A stretch of DNA of 64,000 nucleotides from Actinernus sp. WN-2022. Its lineage: Eukaryota; Cnidaria; Anthozoa; Actiniaria; Actinernidae. The stretch covers positions 84,715,537 to 84,779,536 of the forward strand of contig JAOWCC010001589.1 in the NCBI GenBank assembly GCA_030867875.1, written 5' to 3'. Of this stretch, positions 43,601 to 51,370 are shown piece by piece. The number at the start of each line of letters is the position of its first letter. Within the stretch, counting starts at the first letter, position 1. The notes beneath the pieces are model-generated. The model searched no databases. It was not told the origin of the DNA and saw nothing but the letters and a program-made list of their open reading frames with translations. A program made the translations under genes and the position numbers.

Positions 43601-44508
43601 AAAATCGGTGTCCAATGTGTGACTCGAACCATCATCCTCATGGCTGCTCTTCACTACTAGTCCGAAGCTAGCGGCCGAAGCAGCCTCGTGCTTTCATCTT
43701 TCTCGGTGTTTGGATACCCTGGTAAAACACTTGCTCTCTTTTTTTATATATTACGTCATTGTCTGTTATCCTTTTGTTGTAATTAATCAGCGATTTCCAC
43801 CTGCTCCTCCTAATGATCTTTAGCAGGCTTCAATATTTAACAATTAGACTATGAGTTGGCTGATAGTTGACGAGGAGTGTAGCTCCGAGTCAAGTATCAG
43901 CCATAGAAACCGAGAGCGGGTAGTCTAATTGTTTTAGTAGAAACCAACCGGTAGTTCAATATTAAACTGATCAAGAAGATTTTTTGACATTTTGATGACT
44001 TGATAGCCATTGTTGTGCTTTTGAAAACCGACTTTTTCGCTACTCACTATCTATCACAGAATAGATAGTAAGTAGCTTAGCCAATCAGATTGCAGGATTC
44101 GTGATAGAACACTAGTTGATTTCTACTAATAACAATGAGAAATATTTACCGCATGTAATTCTTTGAAAAACTTGCTTTGTTAACTATGATAGTATAGTTT
44201 TTATTGAATGGATTCACAACTGATTTCAGGTTCCCCCTGCCTTACTAGAAGCCATCCTGGTCTCCCATCCTCAAATAACAGATGCAGCTGTGATAGGAGT
44301 CCCTAACGAGGAAGCTGGCGAGCTGCCAAAAGCATTTGTTGTGTCCAAAGGGGGAATCACAGAAGATGACATCTTACAGTTTGTGGCCAACAAAGTATCT
44401 CCTGAGAAGAAACTAAGAGGAGGCGTAGAATTTGTTGATGCCATCCCAAAGACTGCGAGTGGAAAGATACTAAGACGATTCTTTAAAGAAGAGAGTGCCA
44501 AGAAGTAA
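19449..44508 (+). CDS. Acyl-CoA synthetase, 4-coumarate-CoA ligase/luciferase-like (7 exons)
   Basis: Predicted to activate a carboxylic acid with ATP to an acyl-adenylate and pass it to CoA (ANL superfamily). Exons: 19449-19601, 27460-28146, 36797-36971, 39190-39296, 39394-39475, 39859-40004, 44230-44508. Every intron is GT-AG, the phases (0,0,1,0,1,0) join cleanly, and the product is 542 residues, typical for the family. Motifs: P-loop [10 protein letters not shown] at 193-202; YGLTEA at 340-345; GDIG with D424; the hinge region [13 protein letters not shown] at 436-448; and the C-terminal [11 protein letters not shown] with the catalytic lysine at 529. The C terminus (SAKK) is not a standard PTS1 signal. 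The start at 19449 is the simplest. An ATG at 19367 opens a mitochondrial-presequence-like stretch in another frame. The substrate cannot be told from sequence. Introns 1, 2 and 6 are filled with mobile elements, yet no exon is damaged, so the gene is probably active. Confidence 0.9.
19857..20895. repeat. 1-kb palindrome with tRNA-like centre
   Basis: The left arm (19857-20196) and right arm (about 20552-20895) are inverted copies for about 340 bp (shared: TTTGCTCTAAAATAAATTTC, ACCTGTCTCTTGTG, TCAATATTGAGTGAG, CAGCTGATCGGC). A second inner pair (CTCAGACCTCAAA at about 20325 and its mirror at about 20530) encloses about 190 bases with a tRNA-like sequence and a T-run. It lies in intron 1 of the synthetase gene. 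Open frames within it have no recognised domain. Confidence 0.75.
20345..20412 (+). ncRNA. tRNA-like sequence (SINE head or tRNA pseudogene)
   Basis: An A-box-like TGGTCAAGTGGTT (20354) and a B box AGTTCGAGTCC (20397-20407) are spaced as in a tRNA. The first bases GCGGT can pair with ACCGC at the end, but the anticodon stem pairs poorly. A run of nine T follows (20422-20430), which could end pol III transcription. It is probably a degenerate tRNA or the head of a tRNA-derived SINE. Confidence 0.5.
20971..21874. mobile_element. MITE with ACGGCAAACGTCGAACT termini
   Basis: Inverted ends ACGGCAAACGTCGAACT at about 20977 and 21848-21866, and inner AATAGGTTCG-type blocks at both sides. The interior holds a G-run (21539-21557) and a 90-codon open frame (21104-21376) with no recognised domain. 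The target duplication is not clear. Confidence 0.55.
22275..22660 (+). pseudogene. RecQ-like helicase fragments inside the long-TIR element
   Basis: ATG at 22275 begins [20 protein letters not shown], then [12 protein letters not shown]. This is like the region before the first helicase motif of RecQ-like enzymes (a Q-type motif around FPEQR). At 22604-22660 the + strand reads [15 protein letters not shown], a Walker A motif (TGFGKS). Between them is non-coding sequence and no intact frame joins them. It is inferred to be two captured exons of a RecQ-like helicase gene, not a functional enzyme. Confidence 0.5.
22831..23320. mobile_element. MITE with TGTCTCTATCAATTCC termini and GGGGCATTTG repeats
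   Basis: Perfect 22-bp inverted ends (TGTCTCTATCAATTCCAAGC) flanked by TTA at 22828-22830 and 23321-23323. The phrase (GG)TGGGGCATTTG occurs about three times in the left part and once inverted near the right end. The right end also carries a G-run. PIF/Harbinger-like by its TWA duplication. Confidence 0.75.
23339..25294. mobile_element. TTAA-type (piggyBac- or Kolobok-like) element, non-autonomous
   Basis: TTAA flanks both ends (23335-23338, 25295-25298). The ends CTCTTTCGGGTCCGA and TCGGACGACAAAGAG are imperfect inverted repeats. Removing the element restores CGCC-TTAA-GAAGAC, exactly as found uninterrupted at about 14045 (reverse). No transposase is seen. A second TTAA element lies inside at 23882-24835. 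Confidence 0.8.
23882..24835. mobile_element. Kolobok-like MITE nested in a TTAA element
   Basis: The ends AGGGACAGTGCCA and TGGCACTGTTCCT are inverted, flanked by TTAA (23878-23881, 24836-24839). Termini of the form TTAA-AGGRACAGT are those known for Kolobok elements. The interior has no intact gene. Confidence 0.7.
25412..25917 (-). pseudogene. SWIM-type zinc-finger protein family, 5' part, degenerate
   Basis: The minus strand from 25917 encodes [42 protein letters not shown] and [10 protein letters not shown], like the start of the multi-copy cnidarian proteins that carry a SWIM zinc finger. A possible donor follows LMIAK (about 25614). The next segment, near 25490-25412, reads [11 protein letters not shown] then [11 protein letters not shown], the approach to the SWIM CxC motif, but it is out of frame with the HSL just before it. 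It stops at the edge of the transposon copy ending near 25344. It is a truncated pseudogene in synthetase intron 1, opposite strand. Confidence 0.55.
25918..26563. other. No gene seen; possible LINE tail
   Basis: Near 25993, AACAACAACAAAAATCC followed by TTTATTTACCCC resembles the minus-strand 3' end of a LINE. An ACACACATACATACACACATTC stretch lies at about 26156. No coding region is recognised. Confidence 0.3.
26564..26713. repeat. Hairpin MITE-like repeat
   Basis: TGTATTCTTGGTTTGCA at 26564-26580 is mirrored at 26697-26713. An inner pair, GCCATGTTGGAGG and CCTCCAACATGGC, continues the hairpin. No target duplication was identified. Confidence 0.5.
26740..26994. mobile_element. MITE with TGCACCTATCAATG termini and GTGGGGATTTGACA repeats
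   Basis: Inverted ends TGCACCTATCAATGTTAAGC (26740) and mirror (ending 26994), flanked by TTA (26737-26739, 26995-26997). Inside, GGTGGGGATTTGACA and variants recur about four times. It is the same class as 22831-23320 and 61566-62631. Confidence 0.75.
27150..27415. repeat. 16-bp tandem repeat
   Basis: About 16 units of AATAATGACCAAAATA grading into AACGAATGACCAAAAT and AAGAATTACCAAACTA. The gradient of variants shows stepwise expansion. It ends about 45 bases before synthetase exon 2. Confidence 0.85.
27460..28146 (+). CDS. Synthetase exon 2
   Basis: It encodes residues 52-280 ([11 protein letters not shown]... to ...IEEYK), including the ATP-binding P-loop [10 protein letters not shown] and the LLPFFHASG segment. 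The acceptor is CCAAAAG and the donor is AAG|GTCAGT. Both are phase 0. The pyrimidine tract at the acceptor is weak. Confidence 0.9.
28351..28447. repeat. Hairpin repeat
   Basis: Arms 28351-28393 and 28403-28447 are inverted copies (shared GATCTTTATGGGATTTACAA) with a few indels. Confidence 0.6.
28531..28680. repeat. Left inverted repeat flanking the PIN/XPG-like pseudogene
   Basis: TTGGTATCATTTTAAAGCG, then TAGAGCCCACAGATCACGAA and on to CACTATGCTGCATT is an inverted copy of 36440-36590, at roughly 85% identity by eye. The pair encloses about 7.7 kb containing the PIN/XPG-like pseudogene. It may be the terminal repeats of a large transposon or two independent repeat copies. Confidence 0.6.
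29600..29850 (+). pseudogene. LINE reverse transcriptase fragment
   Basis: The reading [16 protein letters not shown] in one frame is followed, after a shift, by [19 protein letters not shown], then [19 protein letters not shown]. This is the first conserved part of a non-LTR reverse transcriptase. Both ends are truncated and the frame is broken. Confidence 0.65.
30290..36139 (+). pseudogene. Large PIN/XPG-nuclease-like protein with cysteine pairs, degenerate
   Basis: Ordered blocks: [20 protein letters not shown] (30299) and [15 protein letters not shown] (30608), both cysteine-pair modules; after a transposon at 31076-32851, a helical middle part (32866-33476) and [20 protein letters not shown] (33469, other frame); [20 protein letters not shown] (about 34112); [13 protein letters not shown] (about 34628) and [13 protein letters not shown]; then a C-terminal PIN/XPG-like domain with [10 protein letters not shown] (about 35227), [16 protein letters not shown] (35432), [10 protein letters not shown] (35509) and [16 protein letters not shown] (35674); and [16 protein letters not shown] before the end. 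The acidic residues of the last blocks resemble the metal-binding set of FEN1/XPG nucleases. In-frame stops (34520, about 34552, 34940, about 34988) and several frame changes show decay. Inverted repeats lie at both sides. I know similar multi-copy proteins only as uncharacterised. Resemblance to XPG-bearing Academ-type transposons is a hypothesis. Confidence 0.6.
31076..32851. mobile_element. 1.78 kb Mutator-like element, 175-bp TIRs, 9-bp duplication
   Basis: The TIRs TAGCCTGCTTGCAGGCGG (31076-31249) and mirror (32675-32851) are about 175 bp long. The flanks CCCCAGATA at 31067-31075 and 32852-32860 are a perfect 9-bp duplication. It splits the PIN/XPG-like pseudogene. The interior has an inverted pair near 31600 and 31725 (GCAGGAGGAAG), a repeated GGTTTTCTAGAGAGAACA (31484, 31667), and at about 31819-31875 a reading [17 protein letters not shown] with a helicase Walker A motif. 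No transposase is seen. The short palindrome at 2127-2316 is the same family. Confidence 0.85.
36440..36590. repeat. Right inverted repeat flanking the PIN/XPG-like pseudogene
   Basis: Inverted counterpart of 28531-28680, ending CATGATACCAAATACG. It begins about 300 bases after the last recognisable codons of the pseudogene. Confidence 0.6.
36797..36971 (+). CDS. Synthetase exon 3
   Basis: It encodes [18 protein letters not shown] to LPSIGIVKQ. The acceptor is TTTATTTAG and the donor is CAAG|GTAAGT, ending in phase 1. Intron 3 (36972-39189) holds a hairpin repeat at 37531-37630 and AT-rich sequence without genes. Confidence 0.9.
37531..37630. repeat. Hairpin repeat in intron 3
   Basis: TTTTATCAAGTCTAAAAATTC (37552) is almost mirrored at 37588-37608, and an outer pair (TTTAAAACAC and GTGTTTTAAA) extends it. 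The loop is GC-rich (TCGGGCGTCGCCCTCG). Confidence 0.55.
39190..39296 (+). CDS. Synthetase exon 4
   Basis: It encodes [16 protein letters not shown] and on to LPNVQLM. It contains the conserved YGLTE adenylate-binding motif. The acceptor is TTTGCAG and the donor is ATG|GTAACA. Phase 1 in, phase 0 out. Intron 4 is only 97 bp. Confidence 0.9.
39394..39475 (+). CDS. Synthetase exon 5
   Basis: It encodes [20 protein letters not shown] then KGPTVTKG. The GEI.V.GP motif is typical of the family. The acceptor is AATAACAG and the donor is AAAAG|GTGATT, phase 1 out. Confidence 0.88.
39859..40004 (+). CDS. Synthetase exon 6
   Basis: It encodes [18 protein letters not shown], then LHTGDIG and [15 protein letters not shown], with the ribose-binding aspartate D424 and the hinge to the C-terminal lobe. 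The acceptor is CCAATTCAG and the donor is CAG|GTGAAT. A second copy of this exon lies at 54788-55040. Confidence 0.9.
40206..43288. mobile_element. Inverted-repeat element expanded by a 26-bp minisatellite
   Basis: GGTCAAACGGTTT at about 40207 is mirrored by AAACCGTTTGACTG at 43274-43287. CAACATTGGT-type blocks lie inside each end. Between them is the 26-bp array. The first repeat unit continues smoothly from the left flank, so the array seems to have grown from the element's own sequence. Confidence 0.6.
40369..43234 (+). repeat. 26-bp minisatellite, about 110 copies
   Basis: The unit is TTTGACACGTCTGCTTTACAACATCG. Variants include TAGTTTG, ACAAGATCG, CTGATTTAC, CTACTTTAC and a 27-base form with CTTTTAGAACATCG. 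Variants recur in blocks, showing duplications of several units at once. It lies in intron 6 of the synthetase gene. There are no unique spacers, so it is not a CRISPR array. Confidence 0.95.
43289..43839. other. No gene seen in this part of intron 6
   Basis: A GACTCGAACC segment near 43621 could be a B box of a degenerate minus-strand tRNA or SINE, but no matching A box is convincing. Confidence 0.3.
43840..44135. repeat. Hairpin MITE-like repeat
   Basis: AACAATTAGACTA (about 43839) is mirrored by TAGTCTAATTGTT (about 43920), with GGCTGATA and TATCAGCC inside. A TAGTAGAAACCAAC and GTTGATTTCTACTA pair extends to about 44133. Similar in plan to 60608-60856, with a shared GCCAATCAGA segment. 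Confidence 0.45.
44230..44508 (+). CDS. Synthetase exon 7 (last coding exon)
   Basis: It encodes [16 protein letters not shown] to the C terminus FFKEESAKK and a TAA stop, including the catalytic-lysine motif [11 protein letters not shown]. The acceptor is TGATTTCAG. The C terminus lacks a standard SKL-type peroxisome signal. Confidence 0.92.
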   Translation, partial: VPPALLEAILVSHPQITDAAVIGVPNEEAGELPKAFVVSKGGITEDDILQFVANKVSPEKKLRGGVEFVDAIPKTASGKILRRFFKEESAKK

Positions 44509-44561
44509 ATAAACTGTAGTAATAATGATGATGATCTTCTTCTTAACTGGAGAGCCCTTCA

Positions 44562-44632
44562 TATGTTGATGCCATCCCAAATACTGCGAGTGGAAATATA
44601 CAAAGACGAGTGTTTAAAGGAGAGAGTGCCAA
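44562..44632 (+). pseudogene. Partial duplicate of the synthetase 3' end
   Basis: VDAIPNTASGNIQRRVFKGE corresponds to the last part of exon 7 ([15 protein letters not shown]). The catalytic lysine codon is changed to Asn. A local tandem duplication just after the stop codon, probably in the 3' UTR. Confidence 0.75.
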
Positions 44633-46364
44633 GAGCCCTTCAGAGTGCTGTTTATTTGTAGTTGAGGAATCATGGTGAAAATTCTCAAGAAAACGCTGTA
44701 AAGACCACTGTTACAAACAAAATGTTGCCGGATCTGTGGAGATCAGAATCAGCAGAAGAAATATAGGGTACAATAAATAGTATCGTAGCCTCATCGTACA
44801 GCCGTCCGATCAGCCTTGCAGTCTTCGTGTACATCGTGGTGAAGCTTATGCATGAGGAAAATAATCGTTCAAATATCCAATAGCCTTGTTCCAATTAATA
44901 ATGAGGGATTGTAACCAGCAATGAAATTATAAAAACAAGTATTTCGCTATGATGAAGGGTGGCCGGCTATGCTCGAAACGTCAGCTGCCACTCGCTTCTC
45001 ACGGCGGTTAGCTGTTAGTTGATTATACCAATGTTTTTCTTCCAAGCCGACGCAAATCTACACTAGTTTTCACAGGAACTAGTCATCTATTGTAAGTTTT
45101 GACTTAACGGTTAGGCTACCAGTTGGAGTTCTTTAGAGTAAACTACACTAATTTTTTTGAAATAGTTCGTTGCGAAATATATACTGTTAGACCAAACTCC
45201 TTTGTTTTGTTTTCTTTTGTCACATCGCAAATCATTATTCCATCATTCACTGTGTGGTTTTGCTGGATCATCTAGATGTAAGCAAACGCATCCAGTTGAC
45301 GTGCTTACGACTGGGGGTGGGAGGGCGTGATGTTTGCAATACCACCGACCACATGAATACCCCCTACTTCTAGTCCTCTGACATGCCCTGCACTACACTA
45401 TAGGAACGCTTGTTGAAATGAACCAGAGCAAATAACAGACAACCCTTGTGATCAATAACTGAATGCAGCAAATTATCAGACAAACAATACTCTCTAATGA
45501 CTATGAATACAGGTATTGTTTCAGTTGGAGAAGCAATTTCCAAAACTCGAGCTTCGTTTTCGGCATCAGAAGATTACAACCACCTACATTCCCGACCTCG
45601 GTGAGCAAAACGTATTCACAATAAGAAATGAAATTGCACATGGTGTCACATAATATGTTGTCCTTCAGCATACTCGAGAACGAGGCCAAAGTTTTAGTTC
45701 AGATTTTTAAATAATTAAATAAATTCAAAATTGGCGCTTTTCACCAAATTTACAATTGAGCTTTCCTTTGTTATCTAGTGATATATCCCGTCCCGCTTTC
45801 TCGATTTTCTCATGGTGTTAAACTATAGATTACCGGGTAGAATTGGAAGCGGCGATCATAGTTGCCTGAGATTTTGCATGATATTTGCAAACATAATATT
45901 TTGCGGTAACATTTATCTCTTGCTGTAGAAGTTTCCATTCCATCGATTTTCTTGAAACTTATTACCAACAAAGCTCATAGGTTAGTTAATATATAACCTT
46001 ATTTTTATAAAAATCTATCGCGCAGTTTTGAAGATTTTCGCATTTTACCTCAAAACAAGTGGTCCCTTCCACAATGTTGCGCGCGCAGCTAGAACAATGG
46101 TTATCTGTTTTAAATAACAAAAGGCTGGTGACCAGAACGAGTCTTTGCGCTCGCATCTATTGTTCTACTGATGCGTGCGTCAAAATGGCCTATTCTGTTT
46201 TGTGTTTACTATTCTCCAATATCATGAAATACATGATCCCAAAAATCTCGATAATCGTGTTCACCGGCCAAAAACTTCGCGCTGAAAAGTACGAATCTTT
46301 ACGATAACCGTTCGGCTGTCGCAATACCCGCGAGCAGAGCCACCTTAACATAGACCAATCAAAA
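44633..46364. other. No gene seen
   Basis: AT-rich intergenic DNA. Short open frames (for example 45501-45689 minus, 46059-46307 plus) have no recognisable domain. Confidence 0.5.
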
Positions 46365-46665
46365 GTCTACTTAAATTAGCAACAACACCGGTACTACTGA
46401 AAATAGCTCCTCAAATTAGTCAAAATCCCAAATGTGAGAGTTATACCTCGCTTAGAAGCCAATATATAATCGCGTAAATATTTGTACAGGCGTTTGTATG
46501 AGGAGGTAAACGATTTGGACCCGGTCCCGCATACAAATGTCTTACTATGCGGCGGGACTGTATCAGTTTGCTCCCATACAAGATATCTCTCAAATTTGGG
46601 ATTTTGACTAATTTTGAGGTGCTCTTTTTAGCAGTATTGGTGATGTAGCTAATTTAAGGTTACCG
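46365..46665. repeat. Inverted-repeat (MITE-like) element
   Basis: CTCAAATTAGTCAAAATCCC near 46407 is mirrored at about 46595-46619, with further outer similarity. The centre holds AACGATTTGGACCCGGTCCC. Confidence 0.5.
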
Positions 46666-46792
46666 GATACCTTCAAGGTATGTTTTTTTGTAAAAAAATA
46701 TTGATTATTTGGAAAGTTTATGGTTGTTCTACAGTTTAGAAAAAAATAATTCAAAAGATATAAAAGCTTGCGAGATATTTAGCTCCCTCACG

Positions 46793-47062
46793 TGAGGGGT
46801 ACATGGATGCTCGTCGTACCTTTTAGGGGTCAAAATCAGGAGTCTGGTACCACTTAGGGTATCCACCGTCAAACACAGACATTTCTATGTAAAGCGGTAC
46901 CTTTTAGGGGTCGGGTCAGTGTCAATCGAACAAAAAAGCTGTTATCAATTTACATTTTTATTATCTTTTAGGGGTCAAAATAAGCTTGAGCCACGCTCAT
47001 TTTAGTACCTCTTAGGGGTCAAATCGAAAATGTCCGACGAGCATCCCTACCCCTTTTATATG
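46793..47062. repeat. Short element of TACCTTTTAGGGGTCAAA repeats
   Basis: The phrase TACCTTTTAGGGGTCAAA or a close variant occurs four times. The ends GGATGCTCGTCG (about 46803) and CGACGAGCATCC (about 47035) are inverted. It has the build of the other phrase-repeat MITEs here. Confidence 0.55.
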
Positions 47063-48422
47063 GGAGTCCCCCCCCGGGCGAAGAACAACCTTCAACTTCA
47101 GGGTCAACTCCAAATATAAGCAGCGCTAGCAGGCTTAAACTGTCGTTTGGCTTACCAGAAACCAGCAAGTCATTTGAAGAGACTGAGGACGCGAGCAGCG
47201 ATGAGTTCACATCTGAGTCCTCGACTTCTCAATCGTGAGCTTGCGAGGATATCAACTTGCAGTTGTTGTGGAACTTTGGGAATGAAACTTAACGGCTCTC
47301 GAACTGAGCGAAACTGTTGAATTGTTGTGAGAGCGAAAGGTTTCTTATGAAATATGACCTACATGTACCTTTGCCGCGAATTTCACTACTGCTTTGAAGC
47401 TCCAGGGGTGCTTGCGTAGCCATTGGCTAGTTGGTTCGAAGTGTTGACATTTGCTTTGATGAGGTGTGAAATGTTCACAAATTTACACGCCAAATCTCCG
47501 ACTAGGTTTTTCTTCGTATCCCCCTCTCTTCGAATGAATTAATAGGGTATGCAGACTTGTCAGATTTTGATAAAACTCGGCCAAAAGACAGATAAGTTAC
47601 CGACAAAGAAAAGGGTGTGAGCGTTTAGCAATTTTCCTCGTAGAGTATCCCGCGTAATGTGACTCGGACATTATTGAATGAAGTAAAATATCAACAAATG
47701 CTCACACCCTTTTTTAGGCTGTCATGTGCTGATTGACATTGTGCAGTTGAATTGTTTTTATGCGTTAACCCGAAGGCTGCTAATTACTCGGGCTGCCTGT
47801 GGCAGCAACGACTCTTAAAATGCAAGTCATTTTTTTTTATTTTTTTTTATTCAGTGTAGCAAGCGTTCAGCGCATACGTTAAAGGTCAAATTCACACCAA
47901 TCAGATCGCACTGTGCTGGTCACGTAACACTCGCCAGGTTAATTTATTTACATAATTTAATACAGTAAATCAAAATGGTGGATCCGCGAGCAAATCTCTC
48001 TCAAATTTGGAGTCCCATCTCTCAAATGTAAGCAGTTTAATGTTTTATTTAACTTCACTCGTGCGAAAGCCTTCCAACAGGCTCAGGATATTGCAACTGG
48101 CGCTCTTGTCGGAGCCGAAGGACCGCGTTTTTTACCCAGATCTAGATGGCCTGTGATTTTATATACGACACGACGCCGGACCAGAAGGACTCAAAGATCC
48201 ACACATATCGAATTGGAATTTAGCGTTTTCCTTTCTGCTGAAACCAAGGCTTCTTCGATAGAAAGGGCAAGATGTTGTGTTTTTCTAGGAGGACAAAATA
48301 TTTCTCGTTTAAGCTTCTCTTTCGCCACGGCCTTTTTTTTCTCTTTTTTTTTTTTTCTTTCTGTATCTTTATTATTTTTATACATTCATACAGTTTAATA
48401 TAAATGATAGATACAGGGAGGA
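47063..48422. other. No gene seen
   Basis: Intergenic sequence with a poly-T-rich stretch at about 48328-48360 next to the LINE. A short piece near 48205 (ATCGAATTGGAATTTAGCG) resembles the tail of the SINE at 5735. Confidence 0.45.
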
Positions 48423-48424
48423 CT

Positions 48425-50640
48425 AGATAAACCCTAATGGGCTTTTACAAGTCAGTCCTCCATATTGATAAATTATATCATACAAGTTTGTATCGTCTGC
48501 AAAGATAATAAATGATGTTAATTTGCTACTCATATATATATCATTAATGTATATTAAAAAAAAGTAAAGGGCTTTGTTATTTGAATCTCTGTGGATTGGT
48601 ATACTCAAATATACTGCACAATACCATACAACTGAATAAGAAGTCTTTAACAAAGCCGAACTCAAACGCATTTCAGTTAATAAATACCTGATATGGACGC
48701 GAGCTGCGATAAAGAGCCGCAGGGTAGAATGAACAGTAGAGAAATATATCATTTGATAGCTCCATCATAGGTGGACAGGATACAACTTATAATATGGGAC
48801 AAATATAAACATATATTTGAGACACTCATCTATTAGTACTCTGAACCTGGAGAACAGCAGACTAAATTGTAAGCGTGGGGTACATGAATAAGTAGAGGTC
48901 AACTTCTTTAATTTGCATACACGAGAAATATATATACTAGGGGAGCAGAGAATGCATGTCACCGCGCTACCGGCCACTCCTAAAGACTGCTAAATTCAGC
49001 TAATATTTCTTCCCTTCACTTGCTAGCACAACTATTAACTGTAATTCCCCTATAATTGTTTGGGTCGTCTAGAACACCAGACTTAAAAATCGGAGTGATA
49101 CAGCCATCATTCCAACATAGAGGGAAACGTTTCGATCGGAAAATCAAATTAAACAACTTCACTAAAGAATCCGGATAGATATCGATGCAACACTTTAACA
49201 TTTCGTTGCTGATAGAGTCTAGTCCCGCGCACTTATTACTTTTTAATTTTCGACTAAGTTTCAATAACTCCTCTCTAGTAAATGGTTTGTCAATTATTTC
49301 ATTATACTGAGATGCAAAAGTTTCCATATGTGATGCAAAGAAGTTTATCTCCTCGTCGTGCGGATTATGAGTAGTATCCTGCTTGGTGCTATTCAAGTTT
49401 TTGAAGTATGAATACCACTCTTCTGTTTCTATTGGGGCATTTTTTGATTTGGACTCGTCCCCTAAGGACCGTAAAGTTTTCACCAAATTCCAATACTCTT
49501 TTGGATTATTAGTTTCCAGCGTCTGAATTTTCATCAATAACTCATCTTTAAAACGACCTTTCTTAAATTTTACTAATTTCCTATACGATTTTTTGAGCGT
49601 ATGTAATTTACCCCTTATATAAAGGGCAGTTTGGAGACTTTAATAGTAACTTACTAACTAGTAGTAACTCCTTCTTCAATTCCCAGCATGACTTATCATA
49701 CCATTTGTTAGGCCTTGTTCTAGGTTTAGTAGTACTATTCTTACGTTTTCTAAACCTTAGTGAGTCCAATGCTGTTGAGAAAATGATCTTCGAAAACTCT
49801 TGTGCGTAATTTTCTGTATCTTGATTTAGAGCATCCAGATTATTTTCGAAAGACTCAAATTTGTTGACGATTTCTTGGGATTTGAGAGTTGAAACAAAAC
49901 TTTCTTTGGATTCTGCGTCCCACTGAAAGTATCGGGAAATCGTTAATACCGGAACTAGTGATATTTGATATTATCGACTTACAATTCAATATAAAAGACA
50001 CTGGCGCGTGGCATGAATTAAAACTTGGTGGGTTAACAGTAAACGAATTTATATCTAACAAAATATTTTTACTTACTATCGCATAATCTATAGTGCTTGT
50101 TCCATTGGGTTTGAAACAGGTAAATTGGCCTGAATGATCTCCAGATGTTCTGCCATTTAGAATGTTTAACTGGAACGCGACACATGTTTCAATTAATGCT
50201 TTACCAAACTTAGACATATGCAAATCACGGTTATTTCTTTTGGGAGGTGGGTTGTCGCTAACAGGCATAGGAGAAACTTGTATGTGCGAATCCTCTGTAA
50301 AGTCATCTAACAACCCTGTCCTCGCATTAAAATCCCCACATAGGATAATGTCCCCTAGAAAATGTCCCTGGTTCGAAATTGAGTAATTGATTTTGCAGTA
50401 TATCGAAGGGATCATCCTTGTTCTTCGCAAGAATACTAGAAGATTGTAGTGGAATATAAGCTGCGCAGACGAAAATATCATTATCTAACTGAAAAAAATA
50501 TTTCTCTAACTTAAACCACACAAATAGATCATCATCCTTAACTATGAATTTAACACCTTTCCTCAGATAATCTTTCACCAGGACAGTAATTCCTCCTGAA
50601 AAGCGCCTTGCTTTTGGAATGAAAATGAAAATGTGTTCTC
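48425..50640 (-). pseudogene. LINE with endonuclease and reverse transcriptase, degenerate
   Basis: Minus strand. Endonuclease pieces run from about 50620: SGGITVLVKDYLRKGVKFIV, then after a frame change GDIILCGDFNARTG (about 50370), TSTIDYAIVS and a C-terminal SCHAPV, an AP-type endonuclease of non-LTR elements. A linker with NKWYDKSC follows, then the start of reverse transcriptase (49537-49016): YWNLVKTLRSL, KSNKCAGLDSISNEMLK, PIFKSGVLDDPNNYRGIT. After a gap, FLIYINDIYMSS and FADDTNL (catalytic Asp pair) appear at about 48575-48480. The middle of the polymerase and the 3' part are lost and frames are broken. A CR1/jockey-type assignment is likely but not proven. Confidence 0.75.
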
Positions 50641-50699
50641 GAAAACTTTAGGTGGCCGCTTCACTAAATGATTTGTGATAATATGTTTTTTTTTCATTC

Positions 50700-50985
50700 C
50701 AACCAATGTTTTCCCCCGGATCGTTCTGACTCTATGATCAGACGAAAACGTACGAATATTTTAGGGGAAAGCTCTTACTCTATTAATCAGACGAATACGC
50801 ACGAATATTTTAGGGGAAACCTTTTAGTCTCCCTTTTCTTCTATAATTTTCTAGGGATTGAAAACAAATTTTCTAGGCAGTATTTCAGAAAACAACTTTG
50901 TAGGGAAAAAAATTTTAAATCCGAAAGTTTTAGGCTTTACTCTCCCGAACAGCTTTTTAACCGAAAACTTCGTTGGGTGCCCTTG
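50700..50985 (+). mobile_element. Partial copy of the 646-1148 transposon
   Basis: It shares ATTTTAGGGGAAACC, TTTTCTAGGGATTGAAAAC and the terminal TCGTTGGGTGCCCTTG (50970-50985) with the right half of the element at 646-1148. The left terminus is missing. A CAGACGAA...ATTTTAGGGGAAA block is duplicated. 50986-51370 shows no gene. Confidence 0.75.
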
Positions 50986-51370
50986 CAATGGGCCATTAAA
51001 TGAATAGAAACTTCTTTTTCACCATACTCTCTTGGTGTTTTGGGACAATATCAAAGGTTCCTCGGTTTTATGTTGCGACCAGAAAAGCTACTATGTCATT
51101 ACAGCCTCGGTGTGTAAAATGTGCTTCGTATACCCGCAGCGTCGAGCCTAGTTTGATGAAGGAAGACATCAACTACGCGACACAACCCAGCTCGGATTTA
51201 TAATTTGCCACGAGCGTGGCCATTTATTCAAGTATCGTGATAATCACTAATCCGTTTATCTCAATGAGGTGTTGAGAAATAAATGTCATTCGACAAACGG
51301 TGGGAACAGAAAACCGCCCGACAAGACAGCCACACCCGAAGCCGCGGGCAGGCAAAGCATTTGAAACCCC

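Noticed and set aside
43600..43690. tRNA gene on the minus strand
   Set aside because: A B-box-like GGTTCGAGTC is present but no acceptor stem or A box could be matched.
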